From: an uncultured Porphyromonadaceae bacterium
GTDB lineage: Bacteria; Bacteroidota; Bacteroidia; Bacteroidales; Muribaculaceae
Length of the DNA stretch: 44,382 nt
Direction: 5' to 3'
Assembly: GCA_947573485.1 (NCBI GenBank)
Contig: CANPGB010000027.1
Location: 1 to 44,382 of the forward strand
The notes below the pieces were generated by a model. That model saw nothing but the letters and a program-made list of their open reading frames with translations. It was not told the DNA's origin and searched no databases. The position numbers and the translations under genes are program-made. Shown here piece after piece: positions 9,201-17,846 of the stretch (its first letter is position 1; each line of letters opens with the position of its first letter).

Positions 9201-9599
9201 AAACTTGCGAGTCTTGGGGTTATACACCACCTTGGGGCGCTCTATGACCTTGCTCGGGTGCAGGTCGCTGCCGGGGATGTCGGGCTCAGCGGCGAGCACC
9301 ACGCCCTCGAATTTCCAGTTTACCATGTCGGGCGATGAGTAGCAGCTGACTCCCGTTACATCGGTGCGGTAGCACTCCCATGTGGCCCACTCGGGGAGCA
9401 CGGTCTTGCCTTTTTTATATTCACCGTACCAGTAGTAGGTGCCGTTGTGGTAGAGGATACCGCCGCCATGGGCGTTGACAGGGTTGCCGTCGGTATCGAG
9501 CCATTGCTCGTACTGCACGATTCGGTCGCGGGCTCCGGCGGGAGCGGCGAGCGAGAGTGCGGCTGCGGCAATCACAAATGTCGTGATAATTTTATTCAT
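6297..9599 (-). CDS. Secreted GH43-GH35 fusion with C-terminal F5/8-type domain (beta-galactan exo-enzyme)
   Basis: This 1100-residue protein joins two catalytic domains. Residues 1-23 are a signal peptide (APAGA then R). Residues about 25-335 are GH43, close to the galactanase-type subfamilies: NAHGGGILY, TYYWYGEYK, ERPKVVYN and EAPAVF with E225 as likely general acid. The usual Asp base near the N-terminus is replaced by the HGGG segment. Residues about 343-960 are GH35 beta-galactosidase, with acid/base E498 in VQVENEYG and nucleophile E575 in CSEFWSGW. Residues about 965-1100 resemble a galactose-binding F5/8 domain. A combined exo-beta-1,3-galactanase and beta-galactosidase activity would suit arabinogalactan side chains. 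The gap to the upstream GH97 gene is 10 bp. Substrate is inferred. Confidence 0.9.
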   Translation of the reverse strand: MNKIITTFVIAAAALSLAAPAGARDRIVQYEQWLDTDGNPVNAHGGGILYHNGTYYWYGEYKKGKTVLPEWATWECYRTDVTGVSCYSSPDMVNWKFEGVVLAAEPDIPGSDLHPSKVIERPKVVYNPKTRKFVMWVHAESADYSKAAAGVAVSDSPTGPFTYVGSFRPNNAMSRDQTVFVDDDGKAYQFYSSENNQTMYIAELTDDYMRPTGRYTRNFIGEAREAPAVFKHNGKYYVLTSGCSGWDPNQAGLAVADSIMGTWTNLGNPCTGTDADKTFYAQSTYVQPIHGKDDAYVAMFDRWNKTDLEDSRYVWLPIEFNGDSISIPWRESWGMDVFKDKGRFEAGNGTFLLNGEPFVVKAAELHYPRIPREYWEHRIQMCKALGMNTICLYVFWNNHEATPDNFDFEGQKDLAEFIRLCKKNDMYVILRPGPYVCAEWEMGGLPWWLLKKKDIKLRENDPYFLERVDKFQKAVAKEVEGLTVADGGPIIMVQVENEYGSYGTNKEYVGNIRDMLRENFGNDVTLFQCDWSSNFLNNGLDDLIWTVNFGTGANIDQQFEGLRRERPNTPLMCSEFWSGWFDKWGGNHETRPAADMIEGLTEMLDKGISFSLYMTHGGTNWGHWAGANSPGFAPDVTSYDYDAPVSESGEATPKYHALRAALAKYAPGKLPEIPKAIPTTAVKEFSFTEFAPLFANLPAPKRDKKIRTMEEYDQGFGSILYRTTLPALDAPALLTVNEPHDFAQIFIDGKYIGKLDRRLGEKSLKIPAVKAGAVLDILVEAMGRINFGRAIKDFKGITDNVTVTVDKDGYAFNTELRNWEVFNLPDEESFYESMTFSPLADATKDEAGRLPAGVYRTKFNVKRPADTFINMESWGKGLVYVNGHALGRFWEIGPQQTLYLPGCWLRKGENEILVFDIVGPKEARSEGLAKHVIDKLQTPRPLTHREEGQNLDLSGEKAVMAGSFAPGNGWQKVEFPAEATGRYVALEFLNAIDGGKNAAIAEFYLLDADGKRISREPWTVLYADAEDVEGVNRAADKIYDLQESTFWSTGADAPYPHSLVLDLGAEHTLSGLEYLPRMEAEVPGAVKDFKVYVKGDKFKF

Positions 9600-9609
9600 A
9601 GTATTAGAG

Positions 9610-11565
9610 TTAGATAGTTTCTATTACGAAGCCATGTGCGGGTTTTACGCTCACTTTCACCTTGGCGGGGTTTTTGAGGGTGAGCCCGGTGCGCCCGAAC
9701 ACTTCTTTTTTATTCTCTGAGTAAAGAAGAGCCTTGGTGCCGGCATCGAGCATGCTGAGGTCGAGCTCAAGGTCGAGAGCCTCGGGCAGCGCGTTGACGC
9801 CTGCTATATACCATTTTGTGTCTTTGCGGCGGGCTATCACCACATAGCGGCCCGGATAGCCGTCGATATAAACGGTTTCGTCCCATGTAGTGGGCACTTC
9901 TTTCATAAATTCAATGGCCTCGGCAGGAGCCTCGCGGTAAGCCTCGGGGGTGAGGGCGAAGTTCTGCAGAGGGTTCTGGAAGAGGATAGCCGTTGCGAGC
10001 TGGAAGGCGTCGGATGTGCGGCGTATATTGCCTCCCTCGTTATTCTTGGCAAGACGGCGGTTGAGCAGCGTGCCGCCGTACTCCATGCTGCCGACAGCGT
10101 TGCGGATAAAGGGGTGCAGGGTGGCGTTGAAAGCCTCGGCGTCGCAGAAATCCTGGCGGAAAATGAGGTTTTCAGAGGCGAGGACGGCCTCGCTGCCCAC
10201 ATAGTTGGGGTATAATCTTTCCCAGCCTCGGGGAAGAGTGCAACCGTGGAATATAACGCTTATGCCGTAGTCGGCGGCATCGCTGAGAATATCTTCGTAG
10301 AGGCGCATGGTCTCCTGTTTGTCGCCGCCGAAGAAATCAACTTTAATGGTTTTCACCCCGAGGTCGCGCAGCCATTTCATTTCTTTCTTGCGGCTTATGG
10401 GGCGCGACATGATGTCGACGGGGCTCTGCGTGATATCGTTCCACCAGCCGCTTGAGGAGTACCAGAGTGCTATTGAAGTGCCCTTGCTGCGTGCATAGTC
10501 CATGAGGCGGGCGATGCCCTCGCGACCGATGTTCACATCCCAGCCGCAGTCTATCAGGGCGTAGTCGTAGCCCATGTCGGCGGCGAGGTCGATGAACAAC
10601 TTCTGGTCGTCGAAGTTTATGCTGCCGTCCTGCCACAGAATCCAGCTCCACGTACCTTTTCCTTCGGTACGGGTGTCGGCTTCGTAGAGCGAGGGCAGGG
10701 GAGCCCAGGGTATCACCGTTTCCACAATAGGTTTGAGCGAGCTGCCAAGTGTTATCGTGCGCCACGGCGTAGCACCGGGCAGGGCAATGCCGGGAGCGGC
10801 GCTGCCGTTGCCATTGTTCTCGGCGGCCATGGGATATTCTATTTTATACCCTTGGCCGTCGAATTCACCCAAGCGGGAGGCACAGTAAGAGCCGTCGACA
10901 CCCGTCTCGCTCACGAGCACCCAACCGCGGTCGCCCACATGGAAGAGCGCCGGGAAGGTGTAGCCGCGTCCGTACTCCGAGGGCGCTGTCATAGGGGCGT
11001 CGTTGGTGTAGTTTTCCTCGTAGCTGGGTTTTGTGCGCTTCCAGCCTATCATGGGGTCGCTCTGCGGGGTGATGAATGTAGTTGTGAAAGAGGGGAAGGC
11101 GAAAGATGTGCTCTCGCTCTCGACCACGGCGCTGTGCCGCTCTCCCTGCACGGGTATGAGGTAGCGGAAAGCGATGTCGTTGTCGCCCACAAGCCACTCG
11201 ATTGCGAACTCGCCGCCGCTGTTGTTGCGGTAGCGCGATACCAGTCGGTTGGCTTTGAAATCGACCGTGGAGTGCTTGATGCGGTCCTGCGCGAACTTGG
11301 CGTGGAATGTGCCGGTGCTGTCGCAAAGGTGGGTGAGCGAGTCCGTGTAGTTGCCCGTATCGGCCGTGAAACCCAGGCGCGACGGCTCGATGAGCACAAC
11401 GCCCTTATGACTCACCGCGTAGCGGGGCACGCCACCCTCGCAGGATAGCGTTACCACTGTCTTGCTGTCGGGGCTCGCTATCTCTGCTGCAGTTGCAGAG
11501 GAGCTTGTGCACGCAAGGGCTAAAGCGGCTAAAATCAGCCCTATGCAGCGGATTTTGTTATTCAT
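9610..11565 (-). CDS. GH97 glycosidase lipoprotein (alpha-galactosidase or beta-L-arabinopyranosidase type)
   Basis: The 651-residue protein has a lipoprotein signal (ALALAC, C19) and the full GH97 architecture: N-terminal beta-supersandwich to about residue 280, TIM barrel to about 560, and a C-terminal beta domain. TWSWILWQDGSINFDDQ, DYALIDCGWD and the VKTIKVDFFGGDKQETM region are typical. D410 in KVDFF fits the retaining branch, whose nucleophile is an aspartate, as in the B. thetaiotaomicron alpha-galactosidase, rather than the SusB-type inverting branch. E459 or E465 in VGSEAVLASE is a candidate acid/base. In an arabinogalactan locus it would remove terminal alpha-galactose or beta-L-arabinopyranose; which one cannot be read from the sequence. 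It lies 7 bp after the tandem GH43 gene. Confidence 0.9.
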   Translation of the reverse strand: MNNKIRCIGLILAALALACTSSSATAAEIASPDSKTVVTLSCEGGVPRYAVSHKGVVLIEPSRLGFTADTGNYTDSLTHLCDSTGTFHAKFAQDRIKHSTVDFKANRLVSRYRNNSGGEFAIEWLVGDNDIAFRYLIPVQGERHSAVVESESTSFAFPSFTTTFITPQSDPMIGWKRTKPSYEENYTNDAPMTAPSEYGRGYTFPALFHVGDRGWVLVSETGVDGSYCASRLGEFDGQGYKIEYPMAAENNGNGSAAPGIALPGATPWRTITLGSSLKPIVETVIPWAPLPSLYEADTRTEGKGTWSWILWQDGSINFDDQKLFIDLAADMGYDYALIDCGWDVNIGREGIARLMDYARSKGTSIALWYSSSGWWNDITQSPVDIMSRPISRKKEMKWLRDLGVKTIKVDFFGGDKQETMRLYEDILSDAADYGISVIFHGCTLPRGWERLYPNYVGSEAVLASENLIFRQDFCDAEAFNATLHPFIRNAVGSMEYGGTLLNRRLAKNNEGGNIRRTSDAFQLATAILFQNPLQNFALTPEAYREAPAEAIEFMKEVPTTWDETVYIDGYPGRYVVIARRKDTKWYIAGVNALPEALDLELDLSMLDAGTKALLYSENKKEVFGRTGLTLKNPAKVKVSVKPAHGFVIETI

Positions 11566-11572
11566 GTATAAA

Positions 11573-13555
11573 TTAGAGGCTTACGCCCTCGCTTGAGTGA
11601 TGAATCTTGCGTATAGTGCCGTCGGCATTATACTCCATGGGCTCGATAACCACCGAGCGGCTGCCGCTGCCGCCACCGTCAAGACCGCCGTTGTGGCTTA
11701 TGAAGAGCCAGTGGTCGCGGAAATTGACAATTGCCGGGTGTGTGGTGTTGCAGTTGCCTGCTATCTCAGAAATTATGCCCATTGGGCGGTAAGGCCCATC
11801 CACCTTGTCGGCCATGGCGTAGGCGATTTTCTCGGGCCACTCTGCAGCATAGGCCAGGTAGTATTTGCCCTTGTGTTTCCATAGCCACGGAGCCTCGGTG
11901 AAAGGGTGCTCGCCGTCGAGGTCGACTTGGCGGATGTCGCCCTCTATACCGAGCATGTCATCGCTGAGCTTCGCCATATAGCACTGGCGGTTGCCCCAAA
12001 GAATATACGATTCACCGTTGTCATCGGTAAAGACGGCAGGGTCGATGCAGGCCCATGCGTGGTCGGAGGCGAAGCAGTCTTTGTTGGTGAGCATGGGTTT
12101 TCCCAAAGCGTCTTTGTAGGGCCCGGTGATATTGTCGCTCACGGCCACGCCTATACCACCCCAGTTGGTGCTCACATACCAGTAGTATTTGCCGTTTTTG
12201 GCGGCCACGTGGCCTGCAAAGGCGTTTTCGGCGGGAGCCCATTTGAAGTCGGTGACTTTCAGTGGCGAGGGGTATTCAGTCCAGTTGGTGAGGTCGGGTG
12301 TGGAGAACACGAGCCAGTCGTTCATGTGGTAGCCCGGGCGGTTGCCGGGCTCGTCGTGGCCGGTGAAGAGCCACAGCTTATCTTCGACCACCATTGCTGC
12401 TGGGTCGGCGGTGTGCTTGTGGCGGATTACAGGATTTCCTTTGCTCGTGAAAGAGTAGAGCGGAATCTCCGAAGGCTCTGTTGCCGTGATGTAGGGCGTG
12501 CCGTCGGCCTCAAAAGATATGGGCAGCCACAGGTGTCGCGAGTCGGGGAGCGCCTTCGGGTTCCATATGTCGGCCATGAAGGTATACGAGTCGCCGTTCT
12601 TGAGTATGAAAGTGCTCTGTGCGCCAAAGGTGAGTTCGGCACCCTCGCCACGGCATGGGTTTGGCAGCCGGTGCCACTCGCCCATGATAGAGTCGGCCCA
12701 CATGAGTCGGGCTTCGTTGGGCGCCCAGCCGGTGCAGCCCGAGGTTATCATCCAGTATTTGCCGTCTTTCTTGAAAATCGCCGGGGCTTCGTTGTGGCCG
12801 CCGGGGAAAATGCGGATATATTTCCCGGTGTGATTGGTGAACGAGGGGTCGAGTTCGGCAATCTGCAGAGTGAGGTTCTCTTCTGATGAGTATATGTGGT
12901 AAGCCTTGCCGTCGTCGTCGACAAAGAGGGTCATATCGCGTGCCATTTGGCCGCCGTCGAGGTCACGGTAGGTGAGCATGCCGCCCTCAATTTTGGCGCG
13001 CCACTCGGGAGTCCACCACTCCATGGCGAGGTCGTCCGCCGTGGGACGCGGGGCGTTGCCGATGTTGGCAGGCAGGATTCCGGCGTTTACTCGGCTGCTG
13101 CGAAGTGGCTCGAAAGGGCCGAGAGGATTGTCGGCCACTGCCACTGCAGTGTGTGCGGCGGCATAGCCTTGCCCCTTGAGCTCGTGGTGGAACCACATCA
13201 CATATTTCCCCGTAGCGGGGTTATAGATAACCTTGGGGCGCTCGATGGTTGAGCCCCGCTCCACTATGGCACCGGCGCTGTCGCTCACCGCCATGACAAT
13301 GCCGCGGTTCTCCCAGTGCAGGAGGTCGCGCGAGGTGTAGCAGGCGACACCATCCTGCGGGGCGTTGTAGCCGCGGTGTTCGCCATACCAATAGTAAATG
13401 CTGTCGGGCCCGGCGAGGATACCGCCGCCGTGGCAGTTGATGTGTTTGCCCTCATTGTCAGGCCAATACTCACCTTTGATTACGGGTGTGCGGGCTTCGC
13501 AGAGGCTTGCGGTCAAGGTCAGCAGACAGATGCCTGCTGTAAGTCGGTAGTGCAT
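11573..13555 (-). CDS. Tandem GH43-GH43 glycosidase
   Basis: A 660-residue secreted protein with signal peptide 1-22 and two five-bladed propeller domains. The first (about 24-350) is of the same type as the GH43 part of the neighbouring GH43-GH35 fusion: NCHGGGILAG, IYYWYGEH, IERPKVIYN and HNEAPAIF with E256 as likely acid; it also lacks the usual N-terminal Asp base. The second (about 365-655) is a canonical GH43 with base D384 in HTADPAAM, DPAVFTDDNG in the middle and FTEAPWLWKHKGKYY carrying the acid Glu. The first probably trims galactan, the second arabinofuranose or xylose. It is the first enzyme gene after the regulator, 29 bp downstream of its stop. Confidence 0.88.
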   Translation of the reverse strand: MHYRLTAGICLLTLTASLCEARTPVIKGEYWPDNEGKHINCHGGGILAGPDSIYYWYGEHRGYNAPQDGVACYTSRDLLHWENRGIVMAVSDSAGAIVERGSTIERPKVIYNPATGKYVMWFHHELKGQGYAAAHTAVAVADNPLGPFEPLRSSRVNAGILPANIGNAPRPTADDLAMEWWTPEWRAKIEGGMLTYRDLDGGQMARDMTLFVDDDGKAYHIYSSEENLTLQIAELDPSFTNHTGKYIRIFPGGHNEAPAIFKKDGKYWMITSGCTGWAPNEARLMWADSIMGEWHRLPNPCRGEGAELTFGAQSTFILKNGDSYTFMADIWNPKALPDSRHLWLPISFEADGTPYITATEPSEIPLYSFTSKGNPVIRHKHTADPAAMVVEDKLWLFTGHDEPGNRPGYHMNDWLVFSTPDLTNWTEYPSPLKVTDFKWAPAENAFAGHVAAKNGKYYWYVSTNWGGIGVAVSDNITGPYKDALGKPMLTNKDCFASDHAWACIDPAVFTDDNGESYILWGNRQCYMAKLSDDMLGIEGDIRQVDLDGEHPFTEAPWLWKHKGKYYLAYAAEWPEKIAYAMADKVDGPYRPMGIISEIAGNCNTTHPAIVNFRDHWLFISHNGGLDGGGSGSRSVVIEPMEYNADGTIRKIHHSSEGVSL

Positions 13556-13584
13556 ATATGTAGTATTCAGATTCTCAAAATGAA

Positions 13585-16500
13585 TTATTCGTTGTCTTCG
13601 TAGGGTGTAGAATGCAGTGAAGATTTCGACGAATATTCAGAAGGAGAAACTCCGAATTCTTTCTTGAAAAGACGCCTGAAATAGGCTACGCTGCCAAAGC
13701 CGGTCATAGAGGCGATGTCGGCCAGCGTGTTGTTTTTGTCGTCGAGGAGCTCGACGGCCTTGCGGAGTTTTATCTTGCGGATAAACTCGTTGGGGGTGAG
13801 GCCCGATATGCTCTTTACCTTGCGGTAGAGCGTGGAGTGGCTCATGCACATGCGGTCGGCGAGGAAAGTCTGGTCGAACTCTTCCATTTCCATGTTTTCC
13901 TCCACCAGGCGGCAAAGCTTCTCGATGAACTCTTTATCGAAAGCGCTGAGCTCCGCAGGAGCTCCGCGCGACCCGACTTCGTCGGCTTGCGCGGAGCCGC
14001 CAATGTCGGTTTTCTTGCCCTTTGGTTCCTGCACTTTTATATTGAGCAGGCGCATGGTGAGCTTGTGTCGTGTCTCGATTATATTGTTGATACGTGCGCG
14101 CAGGAGAGTGGCGCTGAAAGGCTTGGTTATATATGAGTCGGCGCCCGATTCATAGCCCTCCTCCTTGTCGCGCAGGGTGTCTTTCGCCGTAAGGAGAATA
14201 ATGGGTATATGGCTGGTAGCCATCTCGTTCTTGAGCTTGTTGCACATCTCTATGCCGTCCATTTCGGGCATCATGATGTCGCTCACTATAATGTCGGGCA
14301 TGTCGGAAATGGCAATTTCGTATCCCTCCTTGCCGTTGGCGGCGGTCAGCACCTTGAAATCTTCGGCGAAAGATTGTGCTATGTACTCGCGCATGTCGTT
14401 GTCGTCTTCCACCACGAGGAGCACGAGTTTGCTCTCAGAGGCAGGCTGCTCGGCAAGCTGACCCTCTTCGGTGCTTGTGGTCTCCGTTTCCTGAGCCTCG
14501 GTGTGGTTGGCGTCGGGATAGCAGTTTTCCTGCAGCAGGCGCACGGTGAACACAGTGCCCTTGCCGGGCTCCGAGGCAACGGTGATATTGCCCTGGTGGA
14601 GCTCCACGAGGTTTTTGGTGAGTGCGAGGCCAATGCCCGTGCCGGAGGTCTTGCGCGCGTTGGAGGCCTGGTAGTAGCGCTCGAACACGTGGGGCAGAGA
14701 GTCTTTGGAGATACCCGTGCCGGTGTCGCTTACGGCGAGGTCGACATATTTCACATTGCCTTCGGTGACCGGTGTGAGCGAGAGTGTGATAGTGCCCGTG
14801 CGGGTATACTTCATGGCGTTGCTCATGAGGTTGTTGATTATCGTGGTGATAATCTCGGGGTCGTAGTACATTTTCACGCCTTCGACACTCGCCACATCAA
14901 TCACGATGCTCACATCTTTGTTGCTGTTCAGCTCTTTGAAGCGCAGACCAATCTCGCGCACGTAATTGGCAAGATTATCCTGCACCACAGAGAGTTTGCG
15001 GTGGTGAGTCTCTGTCTTGCGGAACTCGAGGATGCCGTTGATGAGGTTGAGCAGGCGCATCGAGCTCGTGCGTATGGTGTGGAGCTTCTTGCGGTTGGTG
15101 TCGTTGATCGAGGTGTCGTTGACCAAGTCCTCGATAGGGCCGATTATGAGCGAGAGCGGTGTGCGGAGCTCATGGGTGATGTTTGTGAAGAACACCATAC
15201 GCTCTTCGTTGAGGGTCTGCACGTTCTTTATGTTCTCGCGCTCGATTGCGAGGTTCTTCTCAAGGTTGAGCTTGTGCTTGTAGAAGTAAATGAGCACATA
15301 TATGATTACAATACCGCAGGCCACATAGAGCAGGATAGCCCACCATGTGTGCCAAATGGGAGGTGTAATCTTGATGAAGGCGAGTGTCTGCGGCTCGCCC
15401 CACTTCTCGCCGTTGAAGCGCTGCATTGCCTGGAACTTGTAGTCGCCCGGCGAGAGGTTGCGGTACACGGCCTCGTTGTTTACCATGCCCTTTGTCCATA
15501 CTTCGTTGATACCCACCATGGTATAGGCGTACTCCGAGTTGGCGGCTCCGGTGATGTCGGGGTTGTTGAAGCGGAGGGTGAAAGTATTTTTGTTGTAGGG
15601 CAGGGTAATGTGGTCGTTGTCAACGGGTATCTCAATCTCGAGGTTGTGGTCGGAGCCGTTGCTGTCGTGTGCGAAGAGCTCGGTGAGAATCACCTCGGAG
15701 TTGTTGTGCGTGCTGTTGTGGCTGTTGGGCGTGAAGGTAGTGAGGCCGTTGAGTGAGCCGAAGTATATGCGTCCGTTGCGGTCGGTGGCTGCCGAGTGCT
15801 CGATATATGATTCGAGATTCATGGCGTGAGTCTTGCCGTAGACCGAGATTTTGCCGTCGTGAGGAGAGTAGAGTGCTATTCCGCGGTTTGTGCCGAACCA
15901 TATGTTGCCGCTGCGGTCTTCGGTAATCGACTTTATGAAAGAGCTTACAAGACCGTCGGCGCGGGTGAAGTCGCGCATACGGTTCAGTTTGGGTCCCGAC
16001 AGCTGCAGGGCTCCTTCGCGCGTGCCTATCCATATGTTTCCGCTGCGGTCTTCCATAATGGTGTTTACTGCATTGGAGGGCAGACCGTTCTGCGAGTCAT
16101 AGGATACTATAAGCTCGCCTTTGTTGCTGAATTTCACCGCTCCCTTGCCGAGGGTTCCCACCCACAGACTGCCGTCGCCGTCGAAGGTCAGGCTTGTCAC
16201 GAAGTTGTCGGGGAGCTGGGCGTTGTATATCGACAGCGGCTCGGCGCTTTTGCCGTCGGCCGATGTGAAGATGCCGAGGCTTGTGCCTATGAAAACAGTG
16301 CCGTCGGCGGCTTCGGCGAAGCACTTTATTTCCGTGTCGGGAATTTCGATTACCCCGATGTTGTTCTTTTTGTTGTCGTATATGTAAATTCCGGCATAGC
16401 TGGTGCCTACCCACAGCCGCCCTTTGGTGTCGCCGAGCAGAGCCTTGACGAGCGATGAGTAGCCGAGGTTGGCGTGTGTTACGGTGATGCGGTTGGGCGG

Positions 16501-17685
16501 GTATGTTCCGGCCTCGAGCACCTCGTTTTCACCGCCGAGCCACACACGGCCGTCGGCGGTGGTGGTAATGCTCCACACGGCCTGCTTTTTGTTGAGGCCC
16601 GTCTGCGACGTAAAAGGCTCCGAGACAGTGAAGAAAGGCTGCTCGTGAGTGAACACGTCGATGCCGTCGCTGCTGTTGCCCATCCACTTGTTGCCGTAGC
16701 TGTCTTCCACGATTTTAGTTATTATAGGCGACGATATATTGCGGTCGGCGTTGAAGTTGTTGGTGGGGCGTATGTTGAGGAACACGAAATTGTGCTGCAC
16801 GCGGTCACCCGCCGAGAGTATGCTCACGCCGCCCTCGGTGGTGGCGAACCACAGGTCGCCGTTCTCCATTTCGCATATGCTGCGCACCTGGCCGGGGAGA
16901 ATAGAGTTGTCGGCGGCGGTGTGGCTTATGTTGTGGAAAATCTTGCGGTCGGGGTCGAAGATCGATACGCCCTTGTCGGTGCCTATCCACACATAGCCGA
17001 GGTGGTCAACGTGTATGCAGTAAGCAATCGAGCCTATTATGGCATCGGGCCTGGAGGCGTCGGGGCGGAAGTTCTCGTAGATGCCCGTGGCGAGGTTCAC
17101 GCGGGTGAATCCTTTGCCGTCGTGACCTATGTACAGTTGCTGCCGTCCGGTATCCTCAACCGCGCAGTACGAGTGGGTTGGGAAGTTGTCGGGCAGTACG
17201 GTGAACAGCGGCTCGGTTTTGCCTGTGGCGGGGTCGAGGAGCTCGGGTGCGTCGTGGTAGTGCGTGAGCCATATCTTGCCGTTGGAGGCGTTGGAGAGCG
17301 ATGTTATGTTGCGGCTGCGGAGACTTCCGTCAAATTCCGTAATCGAGCAATCTTTATAGTTGTATTTGCAGAGGCCGTCGTGGCGCGTGCTCACCCACAT
17401 TATGTCGGGGTCCGAAGGGTCGGCGAGGAGGCTGTTGAGCTCGTTGCTCGACAAACCCGAGTTCTCTTTCGAGAATCGGCGGAACGAAATACCGTCGAAA
17501 CGGTTGAGACCGTCGATAGTGGCAACCCACACGAAGCCGTGACCGTCCTGGCCGATGTCGCGGATATAATTGCTGCTTAGCCCGCTGTTATGGTCGAGGT
17601 GAAAACGATGAAAGGCCTCACCGCGCGCAGCAAATGCTGTGATAACGGCGAGCACAAGACCGAGGAATACTCCTGAATTTTTCAT
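13585..17685 (-). CDS. Hybrid two-component system sensor-regulator (HTCS)
   Basis: This 1366-residue protein contains a whole signalling pathway. It has a signal peptide (1-24), a periplasmic sensor of about 14 propeller repeats of Reg_prop type (WVATIDGLNRFDG, WIGTDKGVSIFD, IWIGTREGAL; about 25-655), a Y_Y_Y domain (about 695-775) and one membrane helix (779-801). HisKA follows with H838 in ITHELRTP, then HATPase_c with N956, DTGTG 987-991 and TGIGLAL, a receiver domain with D1136 and K1188, and a C-terminal AraC-type helix-turn-helix (about 1260-1350). The family binds oligosaccharides in the periplasm and activates its polysaccharide locus. As the first gene of the leftward unit it probably activates its own transcription. 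Residues 1213-1250 form a loosely conserved linker. Confidence 0.96.
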   Translation of the reverse strand: MKNSGVFLGLVLAVITAFAARGEAFHRFHLDHNSGLSSNYIRDIGQDGHGFVWVATIDGLNRFDGISFRRFSKENSGLSSNELNSLLADPSDPDIMWVSTRHDGLCKYNYKDCSITEFDGSLRSRNITSLSNASNGKIWLTHYHDAPELLDPATGKTEPLFTVLPDNFPTHSYCAVEDTGRQQLYIGHDGKGFTRVNLATGIYENFRPDASRPDAIIGSIAYCIHVDHLGYVWIGTDKGVSIFDPDRKIFHNISHTAADNSILPGQVRSICEMENGDLWFATTEGGVSILSAGDRVQHNFVFLNIRPTNNFNADRNISSPIITKIVEDSYGNKWMGNSSDGIDVFTHEQPFFTVSEPFTSQTGLNKKQAVWSITTTADGRVWLGGENEVLEAGTYPPNRITVTHANLGYSSLVKALLGDTKGRLWVGTSYAGIYIYDNKKNNIGVIEIPDTEIKCFAEAADGTVFIGTSLGIFTSADGKSAEPLSIYNAQLPDNFVTSLTFDGDGSLWVGTLGKGAVKFSNKGELIVSYDSQNGLPSNAVNTIMEDRSGNIWIGTREGALQLSGPKLNRMRDFTRADGLVSSFIKSITEDRSGNIWFGTNRGIALYSPHDGKISVYGKTHAMNLESYIEHSAATDRNGRIYFGSLNGLTTFTPNSHNSTHNNSEVILTELFAHDSNGSDHNLEIEIPVDNDHITLPYNKNTFTLRFNNPDITGAANSEYAYTMVGINEVWTKGMVNNEAVYRNLSPGDYKFQAMQRFNGEKWGEPQTLAFIKITPPIWHTWWAILLYVACGIVIIYVLIYFYKHKLNLEKNLAIERENIKNVQTLNEERMVFFTNITHELRTPLSLIIGPIEDLVNDTSINDTNRKKLHTIRTSSMRLLNLINGILEFRKTETHHRKLSVVQDNLANYVREIGLRFKELNSNKDVSIVIDVASVEGVKMYYDPEIITTIINNLMSNAMKYTRTGTITLSLTPVTEGNVKYVDLAVSDTGTGISKDSLPHVFERYYQASNARKTSGTGIGLALTKNLVELHQGNITVASEPGKGTVFTVRLLQENCYPDANHTEAQETETTSTEEGQLAEQPASESKLVLLVVEDDNDMREYIAQSFAEDFKVLTAANGKEGYEIAISDMPDIIVSDIMMPEMDGIEMCNKLKNEMATSHIPIILLTAKDTLRDKEEGYESGADSYITKPFSATLLRARINNIIETRHKLTMRLLNIKVQEPKGKKTDIGGSAQADEVGSRGAPAELSAFDKEFIEKLCRLVEENMEMEEFDQTFLADRMCMSHSTLYRKVKSISGLTPNEFIRKIKLRKAVELLDDKNNTLADIASMTGFGSVAYFRRLFKKEFGVSPSEYSSKSSLHSTPYEDNE

Positions 17686-17726
17686 CGACGATTAGTTAAG
17701 GTGTGCTTGGTTGTTTATTAGTGCTA

Positions 17727-17758
17727 CAAAATTATAAAATACTTGTTGCTCTGCCAAG
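17727..17758 (-). promoter_or_regulatory. Candidate promoter of the HTCS-led operon
   Basis: On the minus strand, TAATTTTG (17734-17727) matches the Bacteroidetes -7 consensus TAnnTTTG, and CTTG (17758-17755) stands 20 nt upstream as a one-mismatch -33 box. Transcription would start near 17720, about 35 nt before the HTCS ATG. The 21-bp-period repeats at 17761-17795 lie immediately upstream of the -33 box, as expected for an activator site. Confidence 0.6.
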
Positions 17759-17760
17759 GT

Positions 17761-17795
17761 AAAAAACGGTCATTAGGGTATAAAAATCGGTCAAA
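17761..17795. promoter_or_regulatory. Direct-repeat operator candidate, 21-bp period (HTCS/AraC site)
   Basis: Two copies of AAAAA[A/T]CGGTCA start at 17761 and 17782, exactly 21 bp apart, so both face the same side of the helix. Twelve of the first twelve positions agree except one (A/T). They lie in the divergent control region between the HTCS operon and the GH105 operon, touching the leftward -33 box. The 21-bp spacing and direct orientation suit binding by AraC-type domains. Confidence 0.5.
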
Positions 17796-17846
17796 ACCAT
17801 GCCGAGAGAGTGTTTTGCATTAATCGTGACTGCCGTTTGACGTTTT

